The notes beneath the pieces were generated by a model. It was not told where the DNA came from. It searched no databases and saw only the letters and a list, made by a program, of their open reading frames with translations. The position numbers and the translations under genes were made by a program. Positions 21,035 to 32,249 of a stretch of 64,000 nt of DNA are shown here, piece by piece. Source of the stretch: Eulemur rufifrons. Lineage: Eukaryota; Chordata; Mammalia; Primates; Lemuridae. The stretch covers positions 27,118,738 through 27,182,737 of the forward strand of contig NC_090996.1 in NCBI RefSeq assembly GCF_041146395.1, given 5' to 3'. Within the stretch, counting starts at the first letter, position 1, and the number at the start of each line of letters is the position of its first letter.

Positions 21035-21590
21035 CGAACCTTTTCCTGCCTAAGAGACTTTGTTTCTGCTGCATCCTTGCTGAGAATGTCTTCCCCTAAA
21101 TATGGTTCTTTTTTTTAAATATTTTTAATTTTTTTTATTTCAGCATATTATGGGGGTACAAATGTTTAGGTTACATATATTGCCTTTTCCCCACCTGGGT
21201 CAGAGCTTCAAGCGTGTCCATACGTGTACACTACGCCCATTAAGTGTGAATATATCCATCCCCTCCTCCCTGCTCCTACCTGCGCGATACCTGATGAATG
21301 TTATTACTATATGTGCACATAAATGTTGATCAGTTAACACCAATTTGATGGTGAGTACACATAGTGCTTGTTATTCCATTCTTGTGATACTTCACCTTTT
21401 GTGTTATCCTAAATATGGTTCTTTCTCACCTCATTCAGGTGCCTATCACCTTAGAGACACCACCCCTGACTGTCCTATTTCAAACACGGACTCCATCCCA
21501 GGGACCCTCCATTCCCTCACCTGTTTTGTATTTTTCCCAAGGCTAAAGGCAAGCCCCAACTACAATCTTATGCCAACCTGGTCTTAAAAG
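21035..21590 (+). mobile_element. L2 LINE 3' region interrupted by a young L1
   Basis: Left part 'aaccttttcctgcctaagag', 'gctgagaatgtcttccccta' and right part 'tctcacctcattcaggtgcc', 'acaccacccctgactgtcct' join into continuous L2 3' sequence once 21112-21407 and one target duplication are removed. Confidence 0.65.
21095..21424 (-). mobile_element. 5'-truncated L1 with 17-bp target duplication (strepsirrhine-type 3' end)
   Basis: Perfect 17-bp direct repeats, cctaaatatggttcttt, at 21095-21111 and 21408-21424 enclose a 296-bp insert. It begins with T-rich sequence (the antisense poly-A tail), then 'gggggtacaaatgtttaggt', 'gtcagagcttcaagcgtgtc', 'tccctcctccctgc'-type pyrimidine sequence, as in lemur/galago L1 3' ends. 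No coding sequence remains. Confidence 0.9.
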
Positions 21591-21649
21591 GCTCTACAAC
21601 ATAAGCTTGCTCCAATTTCCTAATTATGTGCCAAATTGTCAAGAGCCTT

Positions 21650-22080
21650 AAAAATATCCATTCCCTTTGACTTGTCAATTTGACTCATAGAAATAGTCCA
21701 ACGTAATAACACGAGACACAAAGACTGAGGAGCAAGATCGTGCATCAAGGTAGCATTTATAGACGTGAAAAGTTGAAAACAGCCTCCATATCTAACCCTA
21801 AGGGAATAGAGTAAAATGTTACTGAACAGCAGTGCGTTGGAACATCACGCAGGCATTTCAAGTCTTTAATGCTGGGGGGATGCCACTGGAGTGAAACATA
21901 CATTTTGGTGTTAATATTTACTTACAGGGTGATTCTGAATGGGGTGCATGGGAGAACGTATATCACACTGTTAAGGTTATCACTGATGGAAAGAAATACA
22001 GATGGTTATTCTCTTTCTTTCTTTTGTATTTTCTAAGATATTTTTACAATGAACATATGTTACATTTATAATAAGGAAAT
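21650..22080 (+). mobile_element. L1ME-like LINE 3' end
   Basis: 'gttgaaaacagcctccatat', 'gtaaaatgttactgaacagc', 'gaaatacagatggttattct', 'gtattttctaagatattttt', 'acaatgaacatatgttacat', 'ttataataaggaaata' are the ordered 3' landmarks of L1ME-type elements. Confidence 0.75.
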
Positions 22081-23402
22081 AATATTGTCAGGTACGTGAA
22101 GGTTTCTTACGAGCCCTATAATGTGCCCTGTTGCCAGGAATGCAACAGTCAGTGCCTCAGACAGACTGTGTGTGCCCCGCCCCCAGAACGTTGTCAACCA
22201 CATTCCCAGCATTTTTGGACACCGTGAGGAAGGGATCTGCTATTTCTTTCTTTCTTTTTTTTTTTTTTTTCCCTATGTGCTGTTCAGAAAACAGCAGGCA
22301 CAGCAAATAACAACCCTCTAGATAATACAAATGGGTAAAGATTGCCAGGATTTGTTACATAAAGTGCTAAAAAAACATAACTCGAGGATGTAACCACTTA
22401 TTTTCCCACCTTCAGAAATCCCAGCATCTGTTTCTGCCAAAAAGTTGGAGGGTGGGGAATTTTGCAGAGAAACAAAAAAAATCATAAGTCTTTTCTTTCA
22501 AATTGACAGAGGAAGAGGTGGGGTTGATCATGGAGGAAAGTGTTGTATTCAATGAAAAAGAGATTTGTGTGTTATCACTGCTGAAAGCACAACAAGAAGT
22601 AGGCTAGATTTTACGGCATGACAGTGACAGTTGAGACCCACTGAAGGACTGGGGATTAAGGGACACTTTTCGGATTTGCAAGGAATGCATGGAAAAATCC
22701 TTCCCCTTCTCTGACCAACACACGTACACCCAGTCTGACACAGGCTCGAGAGAGGTGGGCCTTGTCCCACAAGGACTTGCCTTGTGCATTTGGGCAAGTC
22801 CAGGAAAAGCTCTAGGAGAAAGAGGATTAAAAAAAGTTCTCTCTTAATCAATGTTTCTTCCTCTGAGTTTTCAAACTTTTTCTTTGGCACACCTCATGCA
22901 TTGCTCTGTTCTGGGCATTTTGTGGTAAATTTTTCATCACTAGTCTTCACATCTTCTTGCCTTCCTAGGGATTTTTCTTCCTTCAACTCCCCAAATTCTC
23001 CACAACAGTGTTAAGCCACAGCTGCTTGGCACCTGAGGCATCTCTCACCTGCCCAGCTTCCTACAGGAAGGTGAACCACCCAACGTCAAAAAGCCCACAG
23101 CTGGTCCCACGCCTGATATGCAAACCAAGGCCAGTCTCCATCCTGGGCTCCGGTTCTAATTTCCAACACCCATTGAAGGATTGGCCAATGTCAGGCTGTG
23201 CCTACCTGATACCCTGGGCCAATGCCAAGGCAGGAGAATCAGCCAGAGTTTTGTGAAGACACTGCCGAAATCTTGAGGATTGATTTTTGAAGCTTCAATT
23301 CAGTTCAGTACTTTTCCAGAAGGGTAGGAGACCCGGAGTAGCTGAGCAGTTTTCCTGAATTCGGGCTGATAAAAATCTCCTAATCCGACCAACCCTCTTG
23401 GT
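22081..23402. other. Noncoding single-copy stretch
   Basis: About 1.3 kb without a recognisable mobile element except a T run at 22245-22270. Open frames of 60-113 codons at 22549-23256 on both strands overlap one another and have no recognised domain or splice context. No gene is called. Confidence 0.4.
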
Positions 23403-23547
23403 TAGATAATGGTCTTAAATCAGGGATCCACAGTCAAATTTGGCCCATCAATGTATTTTCCTTGGCCTGCACAATAATTTTTATTTATTTTAATTAAAGA
23501 TGTAAAACTTGAATGCTTCTAACTGAAAGTCTACATTTCTGGATTTT
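23403..23547. mobile_element. Possible hAT-type DNA transposon remnant
   Basis: 'aatcagggatccacagtcaa' and 'atttggcccatcaatgtatt' resemble the ends of mammalian hAT elements with 'tggcccgc' motifs. The other end is lost in the A/T repeat. Confidence 0.35.
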
Positions 23548-23579
23548 ATAAAATAAAATAAAATAAAATAAAATAAAAT
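23548..23579. repeat. (AAAAT)n pentanucleotide microsatellite
   Basis: About six AAAAT units. Confidence 0.95.
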
Positions 23580-23584
23580 GTTTG

Positions 23585-23838
23585 GTGGTATAGTGTCATA
23601 GTTAAGGGCATGAACACTGGAGCCAGATTCTGTGGTTTAGAATTTCAGCTCTGTGAGTAGGGGCAAAGTACCAAACCTCTCAATGCCTCAGTTTTCTCAT
23701 CTGCAAAAAAGGAATAATAGTAGTAATATCCACCCCAAATGCCTATTGTAAGGGTGAAATGAATTAATGTAAGCGGTGCTTTCAGAACAGTGCCCGCCAT
23801 ATTTAAATGTTAGAATAGTAATTGCACTATGCTGGCTA
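23585..23838 (+). mobile_element. MIR SINE
   Basis: 'tagtgtcatagttaagggca', 'acactggagccagattctgt', 'tctcaatgcctcagttttct', 'catctgcaaaaaaggaataa', 'aacagtgcccgcc' follow the MIR consensus order. Confidence 0.85.
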
Positions 23839-24039
23839 TTAATATTAATAGTGGACCTGCAGTTACAACAGTCATCCTCCCTCACTCTAGCTAGGGCATA
23901 ATCCTTCCATTTAATTATGGTTCCCACCCAACTCAATTCACTTGTTTTATTAGCTGCCTGACCTCTGTAAGTATTTGTGTTTGAAATCTCTGCCTTCAAA
24001 TGGAGATGTAGTATTTGCCAATGTGAGCCTGCATAAACC

Positions 24040-24560
24040 CATCGTGCCTTGGGTAACAGCTCAGATATCTCATAGCTGCAAATTTCCTAACACTAGGAAG
24101 TCTGTGAACACAATAGGTGGAACATTGTTTCCTTCCCCTGATTTGGCCATGTGACTTAGTTTGGGCAACTGAATGAAGCAGAATTGATGATGTGTTGGTT
24201 CCGAGCTGAAGCCTTAAGAGGCTTCACATGTTCCCACTAAGCCTTTTGCACTTTTTCCATCACTATTGAAAAGAAAGAACTCAGGATAGATGCTGGTCCA
24301 GGAAGAAGAGCAGTGACACATCACGAAGCAGAACTTTCCCAACTAAGATGATGTATCCAAATTCAACACAGAGTAGAAGCACAGCTGACCTGCTGAAATA
24401 CCAACAAACCCAGCAGAGATCTGCTGAAACCAGCCTGGGTCAGCCAGTCCTCAATGAACCCACTGTCATGTGAGATAGGATAATAAATGGATGCTGTTTT
24501 AAGTCACCGAGTTTGGGGGTAGATTGTTACATAGCAAACCCTAGCTGCTAGACTGGCCAA
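24040..24560 (+). mobile_element. MaLR-like LTR (subfamily uncertain)
   Basis: 'atttggccatgtgacttagt', 'gaagcagaattgatgatgtg', 'gctgaagccttaagaggctt', 'acagctgacctgctgaaata', 'taataaatggatgctgtttt', 'aagtcaccgagtttgggggt', 'attgttacatagcaaaccct' follow the general layout of an ERVL-MaLR-type LTR, including the polyadenylation area. Confidence 0.6.
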
Positions 24561-24944
24561 TGAAACCGCTTATCATAACCCAGTGACCAAATGGGATATT
24601 GCACATTTTCCAAGATACAGAGATGCTGCCATCTGTGTTAGATATGACCAGGAGCTCTGTGAGAACTGTGCTGCTCTCCTACTCACATGATGAGGTCCCA
24701 GATTCCAGGGTTGGAGTGTTGGGAAAACCAGCTGTGAACTGGGTTCCCCAACGCTTCCCACAATCTTGGACAAAACCCCAAATACTCAGCAGGATACAAC
24801 CCAAAGCCCTTCTTGGATTTTCTCAGTTCCCACAGCTTATTTTCTCATGGTTTTCATCATCTCCACATTCTCAGACACACACACACAATCACCAGAGTTT
24901 TTGTTTTGTTTTGTTTTTTTCAGTGTTCATTCTGGCTGCACCAT
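24561..24944. other. Noncoding stretch, nothing recognised
   Basis: Single-copy-looking. Several overlapping open frames (65-115 codons) on both strands have no domain and are rejected as genes. Confidence 0.4.
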
Positions 24945-25085
24945 GAGAGAAAGGACTGGATGAAAATGAGAATGGAGGCAGATGCAGGGAAAATCATTAA
25001 GAAGCTATTGCAGGTGTCCAGGTGGAAGACAGTGTTAGCTTGAACTGGGACTACAAAGAGTAAGAAAAGAAATAAGTGAGGAAAA
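24945..25085 (-). mobile_element. L2 LINE fragment
   Basis: 'actggatgaaaatgagaatg', 'agaagctattgcaggtgtcc', 'aggtggaagacagtgttagc', 'ttgaactgggactac' match reverse-complement L2 upstream of its 3' end ('...ggctattgcagtagtccagg...'). Confidence 0.65.
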
Positions 25086-25097
25086 TCAATAATAACA

Positions 25098-25322
25098 GCA
25101 GTGACAACACTTAGGTGCACTTGTTATATGCCAGGCACTGTTGTAGTGCACTAGAGATATTTAATCAACAACTTTATGAATTAGGTTCTATTACTTCCAC
25201 CATTTTACAGATGATGATGTTTATGCTAAGCAATTAGCCTAAGGTGGCCCAGTCTGCAAGTAGTAGAGTCAAACCCAGGAAGTCTACATTCTGAATCTGG
25301 GCTCTCAGAATGGCCACTGCAT
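25098..25322 (-). mobile_element. MIR SINE
   Basis: 'gttatatgccaggcactgtt', 'ttccaccattttacagatga', 'gagtcaaacccaggaagtct' in reverse-complement MIR order. Confidence 0.85.
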
Positions 25323-25435
25323 TATTTAAGAGCTTTGCAGATGGTACAATAAACATGACTTAGTGGTTGGTTAGCCACAGAAGGGTAAGTTCAAGACAGT
25401 TTAAAAGCAACAGTCTTCTCATTTCTTCTAGGGAA

Positions 25436-25437
<2 letters not shown>

Positions 25438-25468
<31 letters not shown>
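25438..25468. repeat. (GT)n microsatellite
   Basis: About 15 perfect GT units. Confidence 0.95.
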
Positions 25469-25469
<1 letters not shown>

Positions 25470-27364
25470 ATGCACTAGGTCAGATAAACAAATAAATTAT
25501 TTCAACACAATCACAGGACCATTGTCTGAAATAACTTGTTCTGAATTTTTCTACCACAGCTGGGTACTCATTTCAATTTTGTGGAATATTTGAGGCGATT
25601 TGGAATCTATTTGTCTCTTTGATTACCCCAGTAAATACAGTAGCCAAAAGCAACAGCAGTTTGGAAGGAGGGAAACCTGGGCATTCTTGGCTTTGTCTTG
25701 TTCTTGAAAAAAGATCCTCATTTGATGGGGAGCATCATTCCTTCTCTCTAAAAGAGAGATCAATACTGGGTTTTCTGCTAAAGCAAGCAAGTATATGTAC
25801 ATATTTTATTTCCAAAGGATGACTGCTAGGATCAGAAAGGCAGAGCACCCTCATTCAACTGGACGCCCTAGAACTTTTGCTCTTTGATAATTTTTTAAAA
25901 AGTGTTTCGAAAGAGGTCACTTCCTAGAAAACCCCTCAGGGAACAGTATACAAGACAGCCTTAGAGTCCTTTATCCACTCCTTGCTCTTGTCTTGTCTTG
26001 AAGATAAGATTTCTTTTTCTATTACTCTGCCTTATTGCAGAGGCTGATGCTATCCGGTAGGAACCAGATGACCAATTCTGGGATGAGGAGTGGATCTATG
26101 GGACTTGGGCATGACTACATGATGAAGGCTAACAGGAAATGACAGAGAAATCATTGCAAACTGGATATTTGAGAAATAAATGAAAAGATGAAATAAAAAA
26201 AACAAACACCTAGAAAAATCTGCCATTAGATTTAATATGAGCCCACAGCTAGGTCCACAGCCTAAATCAAAGGATCAGAAAAAGATAAATACAAAGTTAT
26301 TTCAAGAGGCAAAGTAGAAACAAGGGGGAAAACCCAAGCCTTTCTTGATGAACTGGACAAGAATATCCAACTCCTCTATTACAGAAGTCCAACTCCATAA
26401 TTTGAAAAAGACTGTGTTAGGAATGGCCTGGGTTTTAAAGCAGTATCAGGACAAACACAGACATATTTTCAGTTGTAACTGACTCTCAGTCACAGTGAAG
26501 ACATTTGTAGAAATCAAGATCTCCATCCACCTTGGGATGGAGCACCGTGGACAGAACACAAAAGCCACAGTGTCTCCACATCTGGTCTCTACTTTTCCTT
26601 AAGACCACATCTTAAAGCAGACTAAATTGATCATAAGGAATCCCCTTCAAGCTACAAAAAGAGGGAAGTTTATAGACTCAGATATAAATGGGTTATGAAA
26701 TCCAAGAGAGGGAATGCAGTCTTGACAGAAGCCTCTGTGACCAAGAGACGATAAGCCCCTACTTTCTCTGTATCTCTTAGCAGGGGTCACGTGTTGTGAT
26801 CTTCATGATGTCTCCTAGGAAGCTCAGAGTCAAGGGTATAGTCTGCCCATCACAAGTAGTTAAGGATATACTAGTTTGCGTTTTAAGCCCCATTTCTGGC
26901 TTCATCTTATTGCTCTACTCTTCTATTTTTAAATTAGCTTTGCATCTATTTTGAATTTGGGCTTTCTCTTTTGATGTTATACATTCTTTGGTATCATAAG
27001 GCATCTTTTCTGGAAAACAAATCATTCAAATATCAAATTAAAACATCTGCTTGAACATACACTAACATGCATGCACATGTGTGATCACATGATCTACATA
27101 CAAATGCTTATTTCTCTCATAAGACTACCCCCTTACACCATAACAACAACAACAAATTGAGAGCACTTCATAAGCAACACGAAAACAGAGGCAATACATA
27201 AAGTGTGTATGAAATGGAATTAGCGGGGTTATTTTGCTATTTCTGTGGGGACTTAAAATTTCTAGACTGCCAAATATGAAAGATGTGGTTTGCAAAGATC
27301 ACTGAAAAAAAATCAGTTCTATTTCATATGACCCTTGGCAATGGAACTTTACCATCCTTCTTAT
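25469..27364. other. Repeat-poor single-copy stretch
   Basis: About 1.9 kb in which I recognise no mobile element or gene. It is AT-rich, with stop codons in every frame at short intervals. It may be ancient repeat sequence beyond visual recognition, or unique intergenic DNA. Confidence 0.4.
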
Positions 27365-27665
27365 CAGGATCCACAGATTGTTTCCCTGCACCCTGAGTGT
27401 GGACTCAGTAACTGGCTTTGATCGGTAGGAAATGGTGGCAGTGATACCGGGCGAGTTTGGGAGTCTAGGTTTCGAAAGCTTTTACATCAACCACCTTCAC
27501 TCTCCTGGAATGCTTCTCTGAGACTGCCAAGTAAGGAAATAGGTCCAGCCTACTGAAGAATGAGAAGTCACATGGAAATAACCAAGGTACCCCTGTCAGC
27601 AGCCAGTCGGCTGCAGTTCACAGAGCAAGTTCGTGCCAGAGGCTAGATGAGAAATAGATCTTCAG
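27365..27665 (+). mobile_element. Possible MLT1-like (MaLR/ERVL) LTR fragment
   Basis: 'gaaatggtggcagtgatacc', 'cctggaatgcttctctgaga', 'tgagaagtcacatggaaata', 'tgtcagcagccagtcggctg' resemble the central part of MaLR-type LTRs. Ends not visible. Confidence 0.5.
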
Positions 27666-27774
27666 GTCTCTAATCTCAGCTCTTTAAAAAGTGTGTTCAG
27701 CACTGCAACTCTCCTCTGCAGAAGAAGACAGCTGCTATGAGATCAGTACTCTGTGATATAGCAGGAAAGAGAAC

Positions 27775-27945
27775 ATAATAGATGTCAAAAGACAGAGCTT
27801 TAGTCCTAGCTCAGTTAACAACTTGCTGTGCATGGATAAGTAAGTAAAATGACCTCTCTGGGCCTCAACCCCCTCATCTGTGTGATGAGCACGTTGGAGA
27901 AGCAAGTCTCCAACGCCCCTTTAAGTTCTAATAGTCCCTGATTGT
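27775..27945 (+). mobile_element. MIR SINE
   Basis: 'agagctttagtcctagctca', 'aaatgacctctctgggcctc', 'aaccccctcatctgtgtgat' are MIR core motifs, and 'gcccctttaagttctaatag' extends it. Confidence 0.7.
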
Positions 27946-28300
27946 GTGACTCCAACTCACGCCTTCCCAGCTCTTGATCCCAGTGGGAGCCCCGGGAGTT
28001 TACCATGACAAGCTGGAAGCCTGTGAGGGGGAGGCAGGGGGTTGCATTTCATTCTGTCAGCTCCCTTTCTTCTAAAGGGTAACATTGTCACTCACAGCTT
28101 ATCTTGCTGGGAACTTTCCTTAATGGTTTAGTTGGATTCGGGCTCAAATTAATCATCCCGGGCAACAGGCAACACGACAAACTCATCACTAATTAATTGG
28201 CAGCGACACAGGATACCACGTTCCCTGGTGCAGAAGGTCTGTTTCTAAATCGGCTTCCATCCTCCTAGGTCTTAACAACGGCGTGCCACTTTATCCTCTG
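27946..28300. promoter_or_regulatory. Candidate conserved noncoding element (homeodomain-motif rich)
   Basis: Repeat-free segment with mixed composition, retained CpGs in AT-rich context, and dense homeodomain-type cores: 'gctcaaattaatcatcccgg', 'catcactaattaattggcag', 'ccttaatggtttagttgg'. This resembles vertebrate developmental enhancers in texture. Assignment is inference. Confidence 0.4.
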
Positions 28301-28797
28301 TGTGCTCATCTTGGCTAAAAGCACAGGTGAATGCCCACCACGGGGAAGAATATCAAAGGGAAGATTCAATTCAGGAAAGTCTGATTCTGTTTATATTTTC
28401 ATTCCCAAGACCCATCTTGTATATAAGGGAGACATTCTGCTTTGGCTATCTTCCGTAAATGAAAATGTTTGCCCTTTCGTAGTGTTAGACAAAAAAATTC
28501 AATGTTATTGCTACATGTGCAATACCATAGAAGTCAAAATTAGATCATACCATGAACTGGCTTTGAATTTTTCTTTTCAACAGAATTTTTTATCAAAGAG
28601 ATTTATTCACACTCTCAACTATGCACAGAACACACCACCTATGCTCGATGCTGAATCCCCAGTGCATAGAACAGGAAATGTTTGTCAAATCTCTCTTACA
28701 AAGCAGCTACACTTATTTTCTCCACTTTCTCACCCTTCATTAATTCCTCACATCACAGTATTCTTGCTTTCATCTCCACTCCAGTGATGTCAGTATT
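28301..28797. other. Noncoding stretch with a 161-codon open frame of doubtful meaning
   Basis: The plus frame 28302-28787 is open for 161 codons but the protein has no domain, signal peptide or known motif, starts at an ATG without a strong context, and has AT-driven composition (rich in I, L, N, S). I read it as chance. Confidence 0.35.
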
Positions 28798-29190
28798 AGT
28801 CAGGATTCATCAAATATTATAATATTCTTCAAGTATTATAAAATGTATAAACACAATTCAAACTAGCTTAGGCAAAAAGAAAAAAAAAAAAAAAGAGGGA
28901 ATTTTTGGCCCATGTGTCTGGGAAGAAAGTTGGAGTAGCTCACAATGATCAAAGGAAAAGATTTGGGAGTTTGAGACTTGCAGATTCATCCTGAAACTCA
29001 ATGCTTCCAGAAATCAATCAATCCACGAGCCAATTTCTCTCTCTTTCTCTCTCTCCCCTCCTCTCTCCCTTCCTGCTTCCCTCCCTCTCTCCCATCTCTC
29101 ATTACTAATATCTTGTCTGCTCCTCTTGATTTCTCTTTGTTTGCTGACTTCATCTTTTCTTTCTGCATCAGGACCTTTTTCCATGACTGA
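28798..29190 (+). mobile_element. Interspersed repeat with internal CT-rich tract, family unassigned
   Basis: 'caaactagcttaggcaaaaa', 'gagggaatttttggcccatg' and, after the CT tract (29036-29100), 'tttgctgacttcatcttttc' follow a known mammalian interspersed repeat whose sense strand reads 'actggcttaggcaaaaagg...ttggctcatg...tctctctcc...ttggcttcattctc'. A poly-A at 28882-28896 is expanded. Confidence 0.5.
29036..29102. repeat. CT-rich low-complexity tract
   Basis: Mostly pyrimidine, with ctctct and cctccct units. Confidence 0.9.
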
Positions 29191-29582
29191 AAGCAACTCC
29201 CTAGTTATGTTTTTCTAGAACCTTGACCCCCAAAACAAGAGATCGACTTCCCTATCAGATCCAGAGCAACCTTAAACACATGGTTAAGGGAATGAAAAAT
29301 TGATTGGGTGGGCAAGGTCGTATGTCCCCCCCTCCCTACACGCATACTTCGAGGTCAGGGGGAAGACATGGGACATAAGACACTTTCTCCACTGACACAA
29401 GAGAGGGGCTAGGAAAGCATGCTAGGGAAACAGAGGCTAGTCTACTCTGATTCCTTTGTGGACAGTCCAATACCAACAGACACATTTCTGTCTTCGTCTT
29501 CCTTTGCTCATCTGCAGCAGACAGCCCTATTTGCCACTCACTCCTGAAGATGTGTGTGTTCACTGGCTTAGGCAATACTAAC
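29191..29582. other. Noncoding stretch, nothing recognised
   Basis: Single-copy-looking. A 102-codon minus frame (29336-29644) runs across the LTR boundary at its right end, which argues against a gene. Confidence 0.4.
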
Positions 29583-29955
29583 TGCCATGGACTGAATTGT
29601 GTCCCCAAATTATTCAAATGTTGAGACCCTAACCCCTCCCCCATGTGACTGTATTGGACATACGGCCTTTAAAGAAGTGATTATGGTTGAAGGAGGCATG
29701 AGAGTGGAGCTCTAGTCCAACAGGATGGTGGACTTACAAGAAGAGATAACGGATCTGTCTCTGTCTCTGTCTCTCTCCCCACCTTGTAACAACCCAGTGA
29801 AAAGGCCACCCCAGAACCCAATCACGCTGCCAGCACTCTGATCTCAGACTTTCTGCCCTCAGAACTGTGAGAAAATAAATGAAAAAATAAATTCCTGTTA
29901 TTGAAGCCACCCAGTCTATGGTATCTTGTTATGGCAATCCAAGCTGGCTAATAGC
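29583..29955 (+). mobile_element. MLT1A/B-like (ERVL-MaLR) solo LTR
   Basis: Very clear MaLR LTR: 'atggactgaattgtgtcccc', 'acggcctttaaagaagtgat', 'tggagctctagtccaacagg', 'ttacaagaagagataacgga', 'cctcagaactgtgagaaaat', 'gaagccacccagtctatggt', 'ttatggcaatccaagctggc'. Includes a small tctctg repeat. No internal region follows. Confidence 0.95.
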
Positions 29956-29984
29956 CAACCTAGTTCAGTTTTTCTCTTCTCTCT

Positions 29985-31018
29985 CTGATATTTATCCTTC
30001 TATACTCTTTTATGGGTTGCTTTTTTTTAACCTAGTCCCACATTTGCAATTGTCATCATCACTGTGGCCTCCCAGGTATAAACTTCAGCTCAGATTTCCC
30101 ACATAAACTACATACTAACATATCCTGCTGCCACGAATTAGTTCCACTGGTGCCTCAAACTCAGAAGTCCACAACTGGACACGTTATCTTCTCCCAAAGC
30201 CCCTTGTCCATCCACGTTTCCACCCACGCTCTTCTCTGTGAACAGACCTGCAGTCACCCATCAGCTGAGGGTGTCCACATAACATCCTTCTCCCTCCCTT
30301 GGGTGCAAACACTCACCAAATTATATTTATTATACTAATCAAATCGTTCTAGAATGCCTTCATTTATCTTCATTCCTGCTGACAACACCTTCGTGAAAGT
30401 CACCATCATCGATTGCTCAGCTGAATTTCTGTAACACTCTCCTAGGAGGTCTCCACAATGACAGTTCTGCTTTCTGTAGTCTCTCTGCACTCTGCAGCCC
30501 AAACCTGACCATGCTGTTCCTCTGCATGGAGCTCAGCACAAGGGAGAGATCCTGCACTCTCTCCCTCCCACTAACCTCTCCAGCAATATTTCTTGCTATT
30601 TCCCCCTCACGCTCTTTATTTCGGCTGTGTGGATATACTTACAATTCTTTTGAATGATGTCATGCTCGCTAATGCCTCTGAATGTTCGAACATCTAAGCC
30701 CTCTATCTAAAACTTCCTTTCCTTCTTCTTTGCCTGATTAACTCCTCTACTCCTCCTAGTTTCAACCTAGCTGATGTTTCTCTAGGAAGCCTTCCCTTCC
30801 CCCAAAATTTAATTAGGTTCTTATGGGATATCATAGACCATGTTATTAATCTTATTGCAGGACCATATCACGGTATTGTACATGACATGCTTACATTCTC
30901 CCTCTTCTGTTGGGAGTTCCTTAAGGAACTGGAAGTTTTTTAATGATAGGAGTAGTGTTTGGTGTCTGCTGTAGATACTTAATTAATATTTGTTTAATGA
31001 GTGAATCAATGAAGTAAT
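29985..31018 (+). mobile_element. L2 LINE 3' half, about 1 kb
   Basis: The longest L2 here. Ordered landmarks: 'aacactctcctaggaggtct', 'tgaccatgctgttcctctgc', 'aagggagagatcctgcactc', 'tctttgcctgattaactcct', 'ctctaggaagccttcccttc', 'gttgggagttccttaaggaa', 'gtagatacttaattaatatt', 'tgtttaatgagtgaatcaat'. All frames are broken. Confidence 0.85.
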
Positions 31019-31156
31019 GAGTAAGATACATAGATATAAAAATATACAAACACATACCCACACTCCAGTTGCACAGCATCCATAATTCATTAAGCTCAGC
31101 TCTTACAAAAATTAAGAATAAAAACAAAAACAAAAATTTCCCACGGCTTTACCTTT

Positions 31157-31170
31157 TTTTTTTTTTTTAC
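31157..31170. repeat. Poly-T tract
   Basis: Homopolymer T with no Alu or L1 body on either side. Confidence 0.9.
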
Positions 31171-31199
31171 TGAGAGTCTGTTTGTAAGGCCTCTAAGAA

Positions 31200-32249
31200 G
31201 TATCATTTTTATGGCTTTATATATAAGGTCAAGTAGTTTATTTGGGCTGTATGGTACCTTCATTACCTTCTCCTTGAAAATCTATTCTCTCCACCAATGT
31301 CTGCCGTCCTGGGATACTTTTGATCTGCAAATGAAGATCTGTTTTATCGGTGATTATCCCCTAGCGATAAACAAACCCACATCAAAGCTCTCAGATGGAC
31401 TTTGTGAAGGACATATTCCTTCTTGTTACTGTTTTCCCTAATATAGGTTAATTTTTTCCCCTAATCACTGTGGAATAAACACACTGGCTGTCATATTTTA
31501 CCCAGACAAGTGGATTACTCAGATTTGTATGCTTGTTTTATCTGGGCTCTTGAGTGCAATTTTACACTGGTATGAGTACATTTAATGACAAAGAAAATGT
31601 CTGGAGACGATGGTTCCTGAAAAACAAGATAGAAAATTGTAAGTAGAGATTTCTGGTTTAAAGTGCAATGACTAAAATGGCAGAAGACAAATATACATGT
31701 GAAAAAACAATCCATGGGAGAACTAAAAAAGGGGAGAAGTATCACCAACACACTGTGATGGAAGAGAAAAGCAGCTGGGAGAGATTGTAATTAAAACAGA
31801 AGGTTGAAGAACAAATGCACCATGTGCTATCGGCAGGGCGAGCAATTAACAAGCAGAGCAGTTAGGCCAGCCCCTGGCTTTATCTGACCTTTGTACTTAG
31901 GCTAATGTACAGACCTCCAACCCAGAAATTCACAGATCCAAAGTGGGATCCATGGCCAGAGGAGTCGGGCTGTGCCTCAGATAACCTATAGCTTCCAGGA
32001 GAGACAGGGAGATCTTATATTCAAAATAAAAAACAATCTTCCATTTACACACTTTAAAAAAAAAAATCCCACTTGGTCTCACATCCCTCCTCTATTCACT
32101 TCTCTTATAAAAAACATCAGCTTTAAGGCCTTTATAATCCAAATCTGTATCTATTGCCAAGATAATATGAAATGTCCCTTGAGCTGAAGAATCACCCCCC
32201 AGGTGCCAACATCATTCAATTTAAATCTCATCAATGACTATGAGCAGCA
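31200..32249. promoter_or_regulatory. Repeat-free single-copy block, candidate conserved noncoding
   Basis: No mobile element recognised. The segment 31790-31935 is notable: mixed composition, 'tgctatcggcagggcgagca', 'attaacaagcagagcagtta' and 'ggctttatctgacctttgta' (GATA-type core on the minus strand). Open frames here have no domain. Confidence 0.35.

Noticed and set aside
28302..28787. 161-codon open frame on the plus strand
   Set aside because: No domain or motif, AT-driven composition, no splice or promoter context, and size compatible with chance in 64 kb.
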